A stretch of DNA of 64,000 bases from Prevotella sp. UBA4330. Lineage in GTDB: Bacteria > Bacteroidota > Bacteroidia > Bacteroidales > Bacteroidaceae. The notes beneath the pieces were generated by a model. The model worked only from the letters and a program-made list of their open reading frames with translations. It had not been told where the DNA came from and did not search any database. This document shows, piece by piece, positions 55,101 through 64,000 of the stretch (within the stretch, counting starts at the first letter, position 1; each line of letters begins with the position of its first letter). The position numbers and the translations under genes are program-made. The DNA is taken from contig DGTS01000002.1 in NCBI GenBank assembly GCA_002394385.1, positions 1 through 64,000 on the forward strand, in the 5' to 3' direction.

Positions 55101-57181
55101 GTAACAACATGCGCTCGAAGCGAGGCGAATACGAGATAGTTGCTTTTGAGCAGTTGTCGCAACCCATAGGCGAGGTAGATGAAGAACATGCAGTAAGTCA
55201 GAACAGCACCGTACAGCAGACCACACGTATCCGCACTGCCATGCGCCAGGGAACAAGCAACTGGACGCTGACCGATGTGACGAATAACGACGGATGGGCA
55301 GACCTGAAGCCTGTGGTGACGATGCAGGAGAATGGTCATGCCGCCATAGCGTATTTGCATGGAAAGTTTGACGTCATCGACCCGAACGAGTCGGCAGACT
55401 CACTCGACAATGTACAGTTTAAGGGTAACCTGATGCTACGCACCTTTAACGGGACAGCATGGAGCGAGGCAACGCCGCTCTATGACTTTAACCTCGACAA
55501 AGACCACGCCATTCAGCAGTACGACCTGCTGATGCGTGGCGACACTGTAGTTGTGGCTGCCACCTTGATGGAGACAGGAAAGAAGAGTGTGATGCGCTAT
55601 GCTTCGAAATACATCAACAGCAGCACGGTGACCTACAACGACGAAGTGCTCCTGGCACGCTCCTTCCACATGAAACGTGTGGGACAGAATGCCGTGATAG
55701 CGATGATTTATGCTGCATCAGACTCCATCTCTGACATATACGTCAAGACCATCGACATGACAGGAAGGGGGGATGGACGTCAGGGTAACGACCTCGGAAT
55801 GGGCTATAGTCTGCCCAACAAGGTGAAGATTGTCACCGACAGCAACGCTGACGACTTGGACAACTTCGCCGTGATGTGGACACAGATGAGCAGCGTCTAT
55901 CGTGGCGACGAGGGAGAGAAGATGTATGCAAAGAACTCCACGATGATGCTTCAGGCGTCACGTATCTTCGTTTCCAACGCCCTTCAGATTACCGACCCCA
56001 TAACATTGGGCGCGGAGATGATAGACTCTGTTGGCGAACGACAGCGCAACCTCATCATCACCGATTTCGACGGTTTCCTCGACGATGCAAAGATCTGTGC
56101 CGTCTATACCCTCGCTGATGTGGAGGATAATGGTGCTGTCATCATGCACAACGAGAAGTATTTCCGCAACAGTTGCGAGTGGGATGTGGACTATGGCAGT
56201 GCCGCTCTACTTGGCAGCAACACTCTACCCGTAGTAGTAAGCATAAGGAACACAGGAACTTCTGCCATTAATGGTGTGACTGCGGTCATCAACGGCGAGG
56301 ACTTTGCCATAGATGGTGCATACGTAAAGCCGTTCGACAGCAAGGAGTTTGTTGTGCAATACCCCATCAGCGACGATTTCGACGGTCGCCTCACTAGTCA
56401 GGTAATAGTAGAATATCTCAACACCTTCCACGCTAAGGCACATCCTCGCAACAAGGCAAAGAGTTTCCTCCGACAAGTAAGCCCCGTCAATAATATTCGC
56501 GTTGCATTAGAGGATGTAGAGTGCAACGTGATAAGCCAGAGCATAGAGAATGGTAAGAACATCATACTCGCCGAACTCATCGACCACTCTGGTCTATATA
56601 AGGACATGGCGGCCGTTGTTGGCGTGTTCCCACATCCAGATAGTTTTGAGGCATTGGACGATGCGAAGTATGTTGTATTCTCCGAGAAAGAAGAGTATGG
56701 TATTACCGCTGATGATGAAAATGGTCTGTTCAAATTCCAGACTATCGGTGGTCAGCGAAAGGCATACGTCCCACTTGAGGTCAGCGGCATCACCGAACCC
56801 ATACAGGCTTACGTCACCTGTCATTTGGTTGACTACAATTACGCCAATGACGGTCTGGAGTCGATGGCCGCAGCCATCAAGAATGTGAGGGCACAGGAGA
56901 ACCCGACACTCGTCAACCTCTTCCCTGCCGAAGACCCTGCAACCTTCGTCCGACCAGTCATAAGCAACGAACCGACTGGCCATAAGGTCACCGTCACTAC
57001 ATTAGACAATGGCATACGCCTCGATGGTCTCACCGCAGACAATATGGTGCGTGTGTTCACAGCCGATGGTATGACTGCCTTTAAGAAAGAGGCAACCGGA
57101 ACCACCATGTTCGTGCCACTGAGTCGACATGACGTTTACCTGCTGAGCACAGGTGAGGAGATATTTAAGTTCAGATTCTAA
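52154..57181 (+). CDS. 1675-residue exported protein of unknown function
   Basis: Signal peptide (1-20, VIVTNAQ) followed by long beta-rich stretches with no recognised enzyme domain. Residues 640-700 include a charged helical region. Residues about 1055-1260 look propeller-like (HAAIAYLHGKFDVID, DIYVKTIDMTGRG) and 1355-1425 CARDB-like. The end (YLLSTGEEIFKFRF) is at most a weak sorting tail. Central member of an operon with the small protein before it and the GLUG/LRR-like giant 22 bp after it. Probably a surface protein. Confidence 0.6.
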   Translation: MKRLSLLITLMLTTVIVTNAQSFKLWYANNVTDVANLDDIESEGSGLNWREVDSNTQTVAGNLVEVSKLKQMLSSTRMKGLEDKRQFWKMRDHGLLCFKVEDLDNVHHTYEVIVHNGPDSISQTVDDYFFVNAPVPRDTVAYEISVRRVDNDETVKFKYFVYEWDNDNLYMFMLDQKRQVTGETYKLEYVTGYMDEYGDMHKTSTTLELQSDKFQSFYVPKNSSLLDVFLMSGDDKKLRIDKNKLHTGIDLNDRMNYMEISSTFNLDKHEGREMMNFNWLGTGLYEKYDTLYLSLFNEKGKQIKNATIHPERVDHNGNRIYDPAVKYEGYDSKTKQHKIVTMSNPAYIEILVDGYLPMLYKHPGVVDDEGIVSPDLCQVALTPQKGTISSGFNISDQHFMNLNDEKAIIVRQGVDHRLCSIDAVDLSGRIEADTISYMEDLGNDFPKLLNNKIIERYAQFETSFSIAKGGTAPDCQLFATDIATAVAKEATENNTEVVRASEFTSFQYDYYFVRFNLLDVIDKGVTAKVALHVGDKQYAKFPYLRNLDFKRDEIEAAADEEVNENYVGSNNEDNVSNGFADAGYDLRFPPQFKFSFKPVCLNTAIIYNIRKNLLNLKINLSFMRDDERPGEDEKYSKARKELKELEKYEMVGKKVEKSIMGDEVEFDNWVYEEIDDIFGITSQRIGQGWFGGAKLAFRMPLFDFTRFQVTETSGQIGYGIGMRWNVAENERFGKLASVLERLDKFVSLSACFETSAQLDFGIKSFQQDTKESMSSTNMGYFFDFSGKVSAGASLDVFTPDTLFGIKISSLCNLQAGLRLGGKAGFRFGVEGPFDNYAPGVGLNLTCVIIGQAYFNFKTPIFTYGASAGFKLGGRRLFPNDGHNPFHEDFPYWLNNDAGAKPRPKPLAMALRKIPAPLTTDLNGRAIINDVAMDANPHFLDEDHVVYNDIGSVTDYNDDKVKIANITDSEVTKESISADGLFGGNNMRSKRGEYEIVAFEQLSQPIGEVDEEHAVSQNSTVQQTTRIRTAMRQGTSNWTLTDVTNNDGWADLKPVVTMQENGHAAIAYLHGKFDVIDPNESADSLDNVQFKGNLMLRTFNGTAWSEATPLYDFNLDKDHAIQQYDLLMRGDTVVVAATLMETGKKSVMRYASKYINSSTVTYNDEVLLARSFHMKRVGQNAVIAMIYAASDSISDIYVKTIDMTGRGDGRQGNDLGMGYSLPNKVKIVTDSNADDLDNFAVMWTQMSSVYRGDEGEKMYAKNSTMMLQASRIFVSNALQITDPITLGAEMIDSVGERQRNLIITDFDGFLDDAKICAVYTLADVEDNGAVIMHNEKYFRNSCEWDVDYGSAALLGSNTLPVVVSIRNTGTSAINGVTAVINGEDFAIDGAYVKPFDSKEFVVQYPISDDFDGRLTSQVIVEYLNTFHAKAHPRNKAKSFLRQVSPVNNIRVALEDVECNVISQSIENGKNIILAELIDHSGLYKDMAAVVGVFPHPDSFEALDDAKYVVFSEKEEYGITADDENGLFKFQTIGGQRKAYVPLEVSGITEPIQAYVTCHLVDYNYANDGLESMAAAIKNVRAQENPTLVNLFPAEDPATFVRPVISNEPTGHKVTVTTLDNGIRLDGLTADNMVRVFTADGMTAFKKEATGTTMFVPLSRHDVYLLSTGEEIFKFRF

Positions 57182-57203
57182 ATATATAATATATATAATG
57201 TAT

Positions 57204-60200
57204 ATGAAAAAGACTTTATCAGCACTTTTGCTTTGTATAGCAGGAATGCTATTCCCAATAAACACCTATGCTGACGGTGAGGCACCGGCAGACTTCACAG
57301 GGCATACATGGTATGAATATCGGGAACCTATCACCGAGGGTACGGGAACAATGACTGACCCCATTCTCATCAGCAGTGCCGGTCAGCTGGCTCAACTGGC
57401 ATACGACGTGAATACGGGTGCCAACTCGTATGAGAACAAGGTGGTGGCCCTTGCCGCTGACATAGACCTGAACAAGATGGTTGACGGGAAGCGTGTGCAG
57501 TGGATTCCCATAGGATATAGCCATCCTTTCAGTGGAATGTTTCTGGGCTTGAACCTGAAAGAATATGCTGCCAATGGCTATGTGGAAGGACAGAAGCACA
57601 AGATCAGCGGCATGTATATCAATGTCACGACAGCCACCGACGCACGGCAGTTCGGCCTGTTCGGTATACTCGGCGGCAACGTGTCGCACTTGCAGTTGGA
57701 AGATGTCAGCATCAGCGTTGACCTTTCGGCTTTGTCGGATTCACCAACAAATTATTTCGTGGGGGCACTGTGCGGCAGCACTATCGGTATAGACCTTGAA
57801 GATCCCGATTGGTATCAAGGAAGATATAAGGAGCAGAATAACGAACTCCTGCACAGTGTCACTCATGGCATTGACGATGTGGCCGTGAGCGGCACCCTGA
57901 CGGCAAAGGGCAACGCGAATGCTACGGTTTACGTTGGCGGCATCTGCGGACTGTTTTACATCGCGGGAATCATCCATTCAACCGCCAACGTTGTCATCAA
58001 CACCTCCGACTGTGTGTATATCGGTGGTATATGCGGCGTTGACTACGGTATATATGGCGCCTTCAGCACATACGGCAGATGCCTGTACGATTGCCTCAGC
58101 AATGCCACCATCACCTGCAACGGCAACGTCAACCGCTCGGTCATGGTGGGTGGCATCGTAGGTCAGATGGTGGAAGGAGAGGAGGCATATGCCTGCGTGT
58201 CGATGGGGTCTATCAGGTGCAACAACGCTGCTGTCACCTACAACGTTGGTGGTATATGCGGCTATATGCAGCCCTATTCCGGCATCTTTGCCTCTGGCAG
58301 CACGATGATGATCAAGGCGCAAGGTAATATTGGCGGTATAGCCGGCAAGATGAAAAGCGGCTCGAATACTGATTACTCTAAATACGGAAAAATAGAGTGC
58401 TGCTCATTCAGCGGTCACCTCGACGGCAGCAATAAGATTGTCGACGAAAAAGGGCAGACAACAGGAGTTGCATCCTCAGCTCCCGCAGACAATTATATTG
58501 GAGGTATCTGCGGACATATGGAGTGGAACGACAACCTTGAGCACATTACCCGTTGCTTGCTGCTCGGTACAATAACCGCCGAAGATTTTGTTACAACCGC
58601 TCCTCTGCCAAGCGCCATCGTCGGCAAGCAGGGCACAGCCCCAACCTTAACGGGCGACAATCTGGCTTCTACCGTGACCTATTGCTATTATGACAATATG
58701 TTGTTCGGCGGCTACGCCCTTCCTGGAAGCACGGATGGCAAGAACTCAGTCAAGGGACTGACTACATTCGACCTGACGTCTGCCAGCGAATCGAAACTGA
58801 CATGGCTTAACGCTGGCGCCACGGAGACTGGCGATTACGGCTACCGGCTGGAAAAAGGCTACTATCCGATATTCTATGAAAACAATGGCTATTTGGCAAC
58901 ATACTATACAAACCAAAGTAATTTAGGGTGGGGGTTGTCAACCGATCACGTACATTTAAGCAAGATGTTCGATTTCCGTCCTAATAATAAAGACGCAAAC
59001 TTCAATAGTACGGTGTATGTTTCGGGAGCCATGTTGTGCGCCATGCCCGTGAACTTTGTCAAGGGCGACAATGCCGATGACTTCGTATCAAAGCTGTCGG
59101 CACCGACGAAGACCTACAACTGGGATGAGAAAGGCACCGGACGCAACATCATCATGACCTGCGAGAGTTTCTTCCCCGAGTCGGATGTCATCAAGGTGAA
59201 GGACAAGACGGCAACGGCTAATAATAACGGCACCTGTTTCGTCACCACAACAGGCACGGTGAAGAAGAAGTCTGTTACCTACAACCGTCCTGCTATTATA
59301 AGCGGAACGAAATACCTTGGACTTAACTCCACCATCGATAGTGAGTGGCGCGGCACAGAGGCCACAGGATTTGCCGCAGGCACGGGAACGGCAGCCGACC
59401 CCTTCCTTATCAAGAACGCTGCCCAGCTCTATTATGCCATAAAGAGCAATACCGAAGGAGAATTCTATAAGCAGATTTGCGACATCACCATAACAAAGAG
59501 CGTTAACACTGACAATTCCGTTAATAACAAGCTCATCACCGAAGCGTGCTTCCAGACTCCTGCAAATCCCCAAAGGCACGTAACTGCTGACTGGGAGACG
59601 GACGAGTGTTCGTGGAAAGCCAACTACAATGGTGACGGACATACCATCTCGGGGTTGTACCTTTATGACTACTGCTCAACTCCACCTACCACCGAACGCA
59701 AAAATTTCTCACTCTTCGGTTATGTCCGTCAAAATGGCTCCGTCAACAATCTCGCAGTGACGGATGCGTGGGTTGCCCCCGAACCGTCTGTTGTCGAAGG
59801 AACAAAGACAAATTATGAGCTACCAACCTTCTATGGTATTATAGCAAGCTATGTGGAAGGATCCATAACCAACTGCATAGTACAGGGCGTAAATGCTGTG
59901 GGCAGACCTTGTGGAGGTATCTGCACATACGTGCTATCTGGCGGAACGGTGGAAGACTGCATCTCAGCAGTCACTCCGCTTTCCACCACCTTAGACTATT
60001 TCACGCCATTCGTTGCCTACTACCAGAGTGGCGCTGTTGGTACTGTAAAAAACTGTCTGGCGGTATCGCCAACGATGTTCTCATCTGCCAATAAAAGCAC
60101 AAACGACCTCTCTGCCATAAAGGACTGCTATTGGCTGAAGGGATATGAGCCAGGCAACACCGGACAGACGCTCGACGAAATTGGTGCGGCACTCGGCAAG

Positions 60201-61943
60201 CGTGACCGCTGGACATGGTCACACGACTATTTCCCAACGCTCAAGACGTTTGCCAATACCGACATCGCCAAACTCATGATGGTGCCAGTACGTACAGACA
60301 ACAACTATGAGTTCAACACATCTACAAGCACTGCCAACAACTACCTGATGGGCTTCACGAAGATGCTGGAATTTGAACCTGGCGCAGCCACATGGACAAA
60401 CCTTCACAACACGAATTACTTCGAGGCTGATAGCGAATTGGGCATCGTTGCACCAGCAAATGCTATGGGAGCCATCAACACATCGGACGTGATGATTAAC
60501 CCGATGGAAGTTATCTGCGCCTCTTTGAATAAGTCGTTCTACTATATTCCTCTGCGTACAAACAGCGGAGATATAGAACGCGGCATAACCTTCGTTGATG
60601 ATCATGCAAGAAAGGCTTGTGTAAAAGCTTTTGACACAAGTGGCGACGGCAAACTGTCGCTGGCAGAAATCAGTGCCGTAACTTCAGAGCAGACTCTTAC
60701 GGCCTTCACAAACTCTGATGTACAACTAGAGGCACAACAGATTGTGAAGTTCCCCGAGTTTCGTTTCTTCAAGGCGGTGACAAACCTTACCACCCAACTC
60801 AGCGGACTAAGCAACCTCGAGGAGGTGAGGCTGCCCTACAACCTTCAAACCATCAGTGGCGACCCAAGTCTCACGGGCAATGGTACACGTCCATTCTCCA
60901 TGACGAATATTAAGAGCATCACTCTGCCCGCCAAGGTGACGACCATCGAACCCGGTGCTTTCACAGGTTCCGAGATAGAGAACATCTACGTTGACCCATT
61001 CAACACCAAGTTTGTCTCACGCGAGGGTATCCTCTTCGACAACAACAATGCATTTGTGGCTTATCCTAACGGACGTTCGGGCGAGGAGATAATCATCCCT
61101 GGTGTCATAGAAGAGATAAAGCCAGGTGCTGTATATGACATCACAAACAGATTGCAAAAGATATTCTTCGACACCACCGACTACAGTACTGTTGCCGACC
61201 TCGATGACAATGGCATCTTCACTGGAGACGGTTCGCTCGTAGATGTTTACATCAGCGATGCCACCTATGGCAGCGTGCTATTTAATCAGTACCTCGACGA
61301 TGAGTCGTGGGACGACTATGCCCATGCAAATAAACTGCACTGCTACTATCCGTTGAAGGTAGGGTCTGCCAAGGCAGCCACTATGTACATAGGTTTCGAC
61401 ACAGAACTTCCGTCAGGCCTCAAGGCATATATCGTCACCTCTGACTCGAAAGAGGAGAAACTCGCATATCTGAAGAGGATGAGCAACCACATTCCCAACC
61501 GCTCGCCAATAGTTATCTTCGCCGACAAGCCAGGCACCTACCCCCTTTTCCCCCTCGAAGAGACGTTGCAACCGTGGAACATGTATGACAACCTGCTCAA
61601 CGGTGTGGGACGCGATGGCATGGAGGTCTATCAGAGCGATGCTGACAGAGGTAGCATCCTCACACTTGGCCGCAACAGCGACGGAGAACTCGGATTCTTC
61701 TATTACAAGGGCACCGTTCCAATACCCCCTTATCGTGCATACCTTACATACGAGTGGGTTGCCAATGCCAATCAGTATCTTTTGTTCAGTATCGTTGACG
61801 ACGATCCAACAGGCATCACCCAGCACCCGACGCCCGACACCCAACAGCAAGACTGGTACACACTCGACGGTCGTCGCATCAATGGACAACCTGCCAAGCG
61901 TGGCATTTACATACGAGGTGGAAAGAAGTATGTAGTGAAATAA
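57204..61943 (+). CDS. 1579-residue secreted GLUG/BspA-LRR-like protein with sorting tail
   Basis: Signal peptide (1-20, LLLCIAGMLFPINTYA). Two GTGTxxDPxLIxxAxQL-type blocks (near 35 and 730) open GLUG-motif-like repeat regions rich in GGICG (FVGALCGST, YVGGICGLF, YIGGICGVD). An EF-hand/dockerin-like loop AFDTSGDGKLSLAEISAV lies near 1142-1160, followed by a BspA-type LRR_5 block (about 1190-1320, ITLPAKVTTIEPGAFTG). The tail WYTLDGRRIN...RGIYIRGGKKYVVK is a clear sorting-type end. Likely a surface adhesin. ATG 57204 (MKKTL) starts the signal; ATG 57198 is an equal alternative. Residues TQHPTPDTQQQ before the tail are low-complexity. Confidence 0.8.
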   Translation: MKKTLSALLLCIAGMLFPINTYADGEAPADFTGHTWYEYREPITEGTGTMTDPILISSAGQLAQLAYDVNTGANSYENKVVALAADIDLNKMVDGKRVQWIPIGYSHPFSGMFLGLNLKEYAANGYVEGQKHKISGMYINVTTATDARQFGLFGILGGNVSHLQLEDVSISVDLSALSDSPTNYFVGALCGSTIGIDLEDPDWYQGRYKEQNNELLHSVTHGIDDVAVSGTLTAKGNANATVYVGGICGLFYIAGIIHSTANVVINTSDCVYIGGICGVDYGIYGAFSTYGRCLYDCLSNATITCNGNVNRSVMVGGIVGQMVEGEEAYACVSMGSIRCNNAAVTYNVGGICGYMQPYSGIFASGSTMMIKAQGNIGGIAGKMKSGSNTDYSKYGKIECCSFSGHLDGSNKIVDEKGQTTGVASSAPADNYIGGICGHMEWNDNLEHITRCLLLGTITAEDFVTTAPLPSAIVGKQGTAPTLTGDNLASTVTYCYYDNMLFGGYALPGSTDGKNSVKGLTTFDLTSASESKLTWLNAGATETGDYGYRLEKGYYPIFYENNGYLATYYTNQSNLGWGLSTDHVHLSKMFDFRPNNKDANFNSTVYVSGAMLCAMPVNFVKGDNADDFVSKLSAPTKTYNWDEKGTGRNIIMTCESFFPESDVIKVKDKTATANNNGTCFVTTTGTVKKKSVTYNRPAIISGTKYLGLNSTIDSEWRGTEATGFAAGTGTAADPFLIKNAAQLYYAIKSNTEGEFYKQICDITITKSVNTDNSVNNKLITEACFQTPANPQRHVTADWETDECSWKANYNGDGHTISGLYLYDYCSTPPTTERKNFSLFGYVRQNGSVNNLAVTDAWVAPEPSVVEGTKTNYELPTFYGIIASYVEGSITNCIVQGVNAVGRPCGGICTYVLSGGTVEDCISAVTPLSTTLDYFTPFVAYYQSGAVGTVKNCLAVSPTMFSSANKSTNDLSAIKDCYWLKGYEPGNTGQTLDEIGAALGKRDRWTWSHDYFPTLKTFANTDIAKLMMVPVRTDNNYEFNTSTSTANNYLMGFTKMLEFEPGAATWTNLHNTNYFEADSELGIVAPANAMGAINTSDVMINPMEVICASLNKSFYYIPLRTNSGDIERGITFVDDHARKACVKAFDTSGDGKLSLAEISAVTSEQTLTAFTNSDVQLEAQQIVKFPEFRFFKAVTNLTTQLSGLSNLEEVRLPYNLQTISGDPSLTGNGTRPFSMTNIKSITLPAKVTTIEPGAFTGSEIENIYVDPFNTKFVSREGILFDNNNAFVAYPNGRSGEEIIIPGVIEEIKPGAVYDITNRLQKIFFDTTDYSTVADLDDNGIFTGDGSLVDVYISDATYGSVLFNQYLDDESWDDYAHANKLHCYYPLKVGSAKAATMYIGFDTELPSGLKAYIVTSDSKEEKLAYLKRMSNHIPNRSPIVIFADKPGTYPLFPLEETLQPWNMYDNLLNGVGRDGMEVYQSDADRGSILTLGRNSDGELGFFYYKGTVPIPPYRAYLTYEWVANANQYLLFSIVDDDPTGITQHPTPDTQQQDWYTLDGRRINGQPAKRGIYIRGGKKYVVK

Positions 61944-61968
61944 AAACTATAAACTATAAAAGATATAA

Positions 61969-62000
61969 GGGGGTGTGTCAAAATGATTTGACACACCCCC
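61969..62000 (+). terminator. Perfect 14-bp hairpin after the giant-protein operon
   Basis: 61969-61982 (GGGGGTGTGTCAAA) pairs exactly with 61987-62000 around a tetraloop, 26 bases after the stop codon. It has no U-run after it, but its strength and place suggest termination. Confidence 0.7.
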
Positions 62001-62325
62001 TACAAGGATTTTAGGAGTGCAAGAGTACGCTCCTATTTCTCTCACTTAATCACGATTTTGTTAATTATTAATATATATACCCTTTGCCATGGGCTTGTAG
62101 TTCTTTTCAAAAAAAACTTTGCGCTGCAAAGTTACAAGTTATTGCCTACATATTTAGGCAAAAAAGACAGACTTTAACATGTGATGTTTGAACTACAGCG
62201 GCTAAAAGCCGTGAAAACTCCTGTACTCCTACACTCCTACACTCCTGCACTCCTTAAGCATCAACATCCACGGAATAGCAGTCACTGTCGTGCTGTCTTG
62301 GGGCGCGATGGCTAAGACATGGAGC

Positions 62326-62462
62326 CAGTACGTGACGTTCGGACTGGCAGTACGTGACGTGCGTACTGTGAGTCCGAACGCTTCGGACTGTGAGTCCGAA
62401 CGTCACGTACTGAGTCTGTTGAACAGAGAGAGGGCCTTGCAACCGCCGTCGCAAGGCCCTCT
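62326..62462. repeat. Three-way-junction element plus hairpin
   Basis: Outer arms 62326-62345 and 62393-62412 are perfect 20-base reverse complements. Two perfect inner hairpins fill the space between: 62348-62368 (CAGTACG/CGTACTG arms) and 62371-62389 (AGTCCGAA/TTCGGACT arms). A separate hairpin follows, 62429-62440 with 62451-62462 (AGAGGGCCTTGC). Both inner stems are copies of parts of the outer stem. No gene covers it. Stretches 62001-62325 and 62463-62569 hold only ACTCCTACACTCC micro-repeats and AT-rich sequence. Confidence 0.7.
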
Positions 62463-62569
62463 GTTTAAACAACCTAATCTTTTATCTTAACTAATCTTTA
62501 TGAAACTTTCTCATGTTGTAGGAGTTCGCCCCTACAAACTCCTGTACTCCTACACTCCTTATCTGTCGA

Positions 62570-62956
62570 TTAATATCTGTGGTGGTGATGGTGGCGCGGA
62601 TTGTGGTGATGCCTTGGTGCGGCGTGACGCCAACTATGTCCCAGTCCTGCGGGGTACCAGTGAGAGTCGGACGATGCGATGTAACGCCTATACTGGTGTG
62701 CCGAGAGCACCCTGCTCATCTCGTGGTTGCGCAGGTTTACGAGATGTCTCACATTAGCGTTTGGCTTGTCCATTGTGTTCAGATACTCGAGGTTTATGCT
62801 GTAAACCCGTGCTGCCTGATGTCTTGTGAGATGAAGGTCGGCTACCATCTTGTTTGTCATCGAACGCGCGTGGTTTCTGATCTGACCGTTTGTCATTGCT
62901 GCGGCAGAAGTTGCTATCGCTACTATCAGTGCCATTGTCATAAATACTTTTTTCAT
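62570..62956 (-). CDS. Small secreted His-rich protein
   Basis: A 128-residue protein: signal peptide (1-20, IATSAAAM), an alpha-helical body (about 22-90, QIRNHARSMTNKMVADLHLT) resembling the Spy/CpxP or DUF4890-like small helical proteins of Bacteroidota, and a His-rich tail (residues 108-128: HAAPRHHHNPRHHHHHRY). The tail suggests metal binding, or metal storage in the periplasm. Promoter at 63004-63034. Single gene. Confidence 0.7.
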   Translation of the reverse strand: MKKVFMTMALIVAIATSAAAMTNGQIRNHARSMTNKMVADLHLTRHQAARVYSINLEYLNTMDKPNANVRHLVNLRNHEMSRVLSAHQYRRYIASSDSHWYPAGLGHSWRHAAPRHHHNPRHHHHHRY

Positions 62957-63003
62957 AATTCAGTTTTTTTTAATGGTATTGCTTTTGTTTACTGTTTCTG
63001 GTG

Positions 63004-63034
63004 CAAAGGTAACAATAATCAGCCAACCTCCAAA
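63004..63034 (-). promoter_or_regulatory. Promoter of the His-rich protein gene
   Basis: Minus strand: TTTG (63031-63034), 19 bp, TACCTTTG (63004-63011). Confidence 0.7.
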
Positions 63035-63214
63035 AGTGTAATTCCTAAGATGCAATAGGAATATCCCTATACATCTGGGGAAATCCCCGCCGCGTGCATA
63101 TCCTCCGCATAAAATGGCACAGATGTAAGTCAAAAATGAAAAAAACATGGATATAACTCGTATCTTACGCGGAAAATAACTATATTTGCAAATGATAAAA
63201 CCTTAAAGAGAGAA

Positions 63215-64000
63215 ATGAAACGTTTCAGAGAGACCATTTGCCAACTCAGCGTGCTGCTGATATGCATGACGGCAAGCATCAACACGACGGCACAGAGCGT
63301 AGAGCAGACACTAAAGCAGTTTGACAGCAAGGCAGATGCAGCCACTGCCAACCAGTTCTTCGCAGAACTGCTGAAGGCAGAGTTCATTGACGAGAAGGTG
63401 ACCTTTGCCGGCAGTGCCCCTGCCGACTCGATGAGGCAGCAGGTGTGGTACTGGGCGGCAGAGTGGATGTATGACCGGCAGCAGTACGAGACAGCAGCCC
63501 AATACGGTAAAAAAGCATTGCCGCTGTACCATGGCGGAAACGACAGCAAGGCCGACTGCCTGAACCTGCTGGGACTTATCTATGTCCGAATGGGCGACGT
63601 GAAGAACGCTGCCATGTATGCCAAGCAATGCCTTGAGATAGACATGCGCAGCGGTGACGACGACCGCATATCGTCGAGCATGAACACCGTGGCGGGCATC
63701 TATATGGCGGGTTATCAGGCAAAGGAGGCCGAGCAGTACGTACTGGGGGCGCTGAAGCATGCCGAGAAGGCGAACAACCCTGCACGCAAGGCGGTAATCA
63801 TGGGCATGGCATCAGAGATTTACCACTCCCTGGGCAATGACGACAAGGCTCTGTCTTACGCCGAGAAGGCATATCAGACAGACTCCATGCTGAAACGCGA
63901 ACCGCAGGCCAGCATACGACTGTCACAGAAGGGCTCGGCACTGTTGGGACTTCACCGATACAGCGAGGCGGAAAGCATTTACAGAAAGATAATGCCTGTG
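63215..64000 (+). CDS. TPR-repeat exported protein, cut by window end
   Basis: An open frame starting at ATG 63215 (MKRFRETICQLSVLLICM) runs without stop to the window end, 262 codons. Signal peptide to about residue 27 (INTTAQS), then at least four tetratricopeptide repeats (LNLLGLIYVRMGDVKNAAMYA; MASEIYHSLGNDDKALSYAE). Bacteroidota proteins of this start are often periplasmic TPR sensors joined to a histidine kinase or LuxR-type regulator, but the C-terminus is missing here. TATATTTG (63181-63188) is a plausible -7 box, 26 bases upstream of the start. Confidence 0.85.
   Translation, partial: MKRFRETICQLSVLLICMTASINTTAQSVEQTLKQFDSKADAATANQFFAELLKAEFIDEKVTFAGSAPADSMRQQVWYWAAEWMYDRQQYETAAQYGKKALPLYHGGNDSKADCLNLLGLIYVRMGDVKNAAMYAKQCLEIDMRSGDDDRISSSMNTVAGIYMAGYQAKEAEQYVLGALKHAEKANNPARKAVIMGMASEIYHSLGNDDKALSYAEKAYQTDSMLKREPQASIRLSQKGSALLGLHRYSEAESIYRKIMPV

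Noticed and set aside
63130..63760. Minus-strand frames of 139 and 149 codons
   Set aside because: Antisense to the TPR gene, which has a signal peptide and regular repeats and runs off the window.

Overview
The window looks like chromosome from a Prevotella-like member of the Bacteroidota (Prevotellaceae). The grounds are: Bacteroidota-type promoters (TTTG, 19-20 bp, TAnnTTTG) before many genes; no obvious Shine-Dalgarno sites; several exported proteins ending in a short C-terminal sorting-like tail of the type IX secretion kind (xxxGxx...GIYIxxGKKxxxK); a secreted GH9 cellulase; TonB-type barrel proteins; and many short dispersed repeats. Genus is inference. No rRNA, tRNA, CRISPR array or complete insertion sequence was seen.

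Layout. 1-1290 is a repeat-rich stretch with REP-like hairpins, an inverted-repeat element and 22-bp-period arrays. 1290-9287 holds a PrsW-type membrane protease, a pyridoxamine-kinase-like enzyme, a 1460-residue secreted adhesin-like protein and a pseudouridine synthase. 9712-12670 holds a secreted CotH-family protein and a tiny companion. 12814-18795 is one five-gene export operon (TolC, HlyD, fused double ATPase, two permeases) with a divergent AraC regulator. 19867-21456 is a HerA-like ATPase, followed by two unusual repeat arrays.

22099-33084 is the most interesting region: nine genes on one strand encoding a tubulin/FtsZ-like GTPase, an actin/Hsp70-fold ATPase in a 1178-residue protein, a von Willebrand A lipoprotein, two paralogous zinc-ribbon membrane proteins, a retropepsin-like protease, a coiled-coil membrane protein, a four-helix membrane protein and a small leader protein. 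I infer a cell-envelope-associated cytomotive or surveillance machine that appears little described.

33203-39264 has a frameshifted AraC gene, a TonB-type barrel with a membrane-bound winged-helix regulator, and the GH9 cellulase. 39710-46170 encodes a 1912-residue transglutaminase-like/DUF4011/SF1 helicase/nuclease protein typical of defence islands, plus a lipoprotein. 46336-51679 has a regulator with a DUF1349 lipoprotein, an aldo/keto reductase, two exported flavodoxins, an exported amidohydrolase and a truncated remnant. 51852-61943 encodes a small protein and two giant secreted proteins in a row. 62570-64000 has a His-rich secreted protein and the start of a TPR protein cut by the window edge.

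A theme through the whole window is repeats that do not respect gene borders. At least eight genes carry repeat-derived peptide insertions in frame, several genes end inside arrays, and at least five unrelated arrays share a period of 22 bp.
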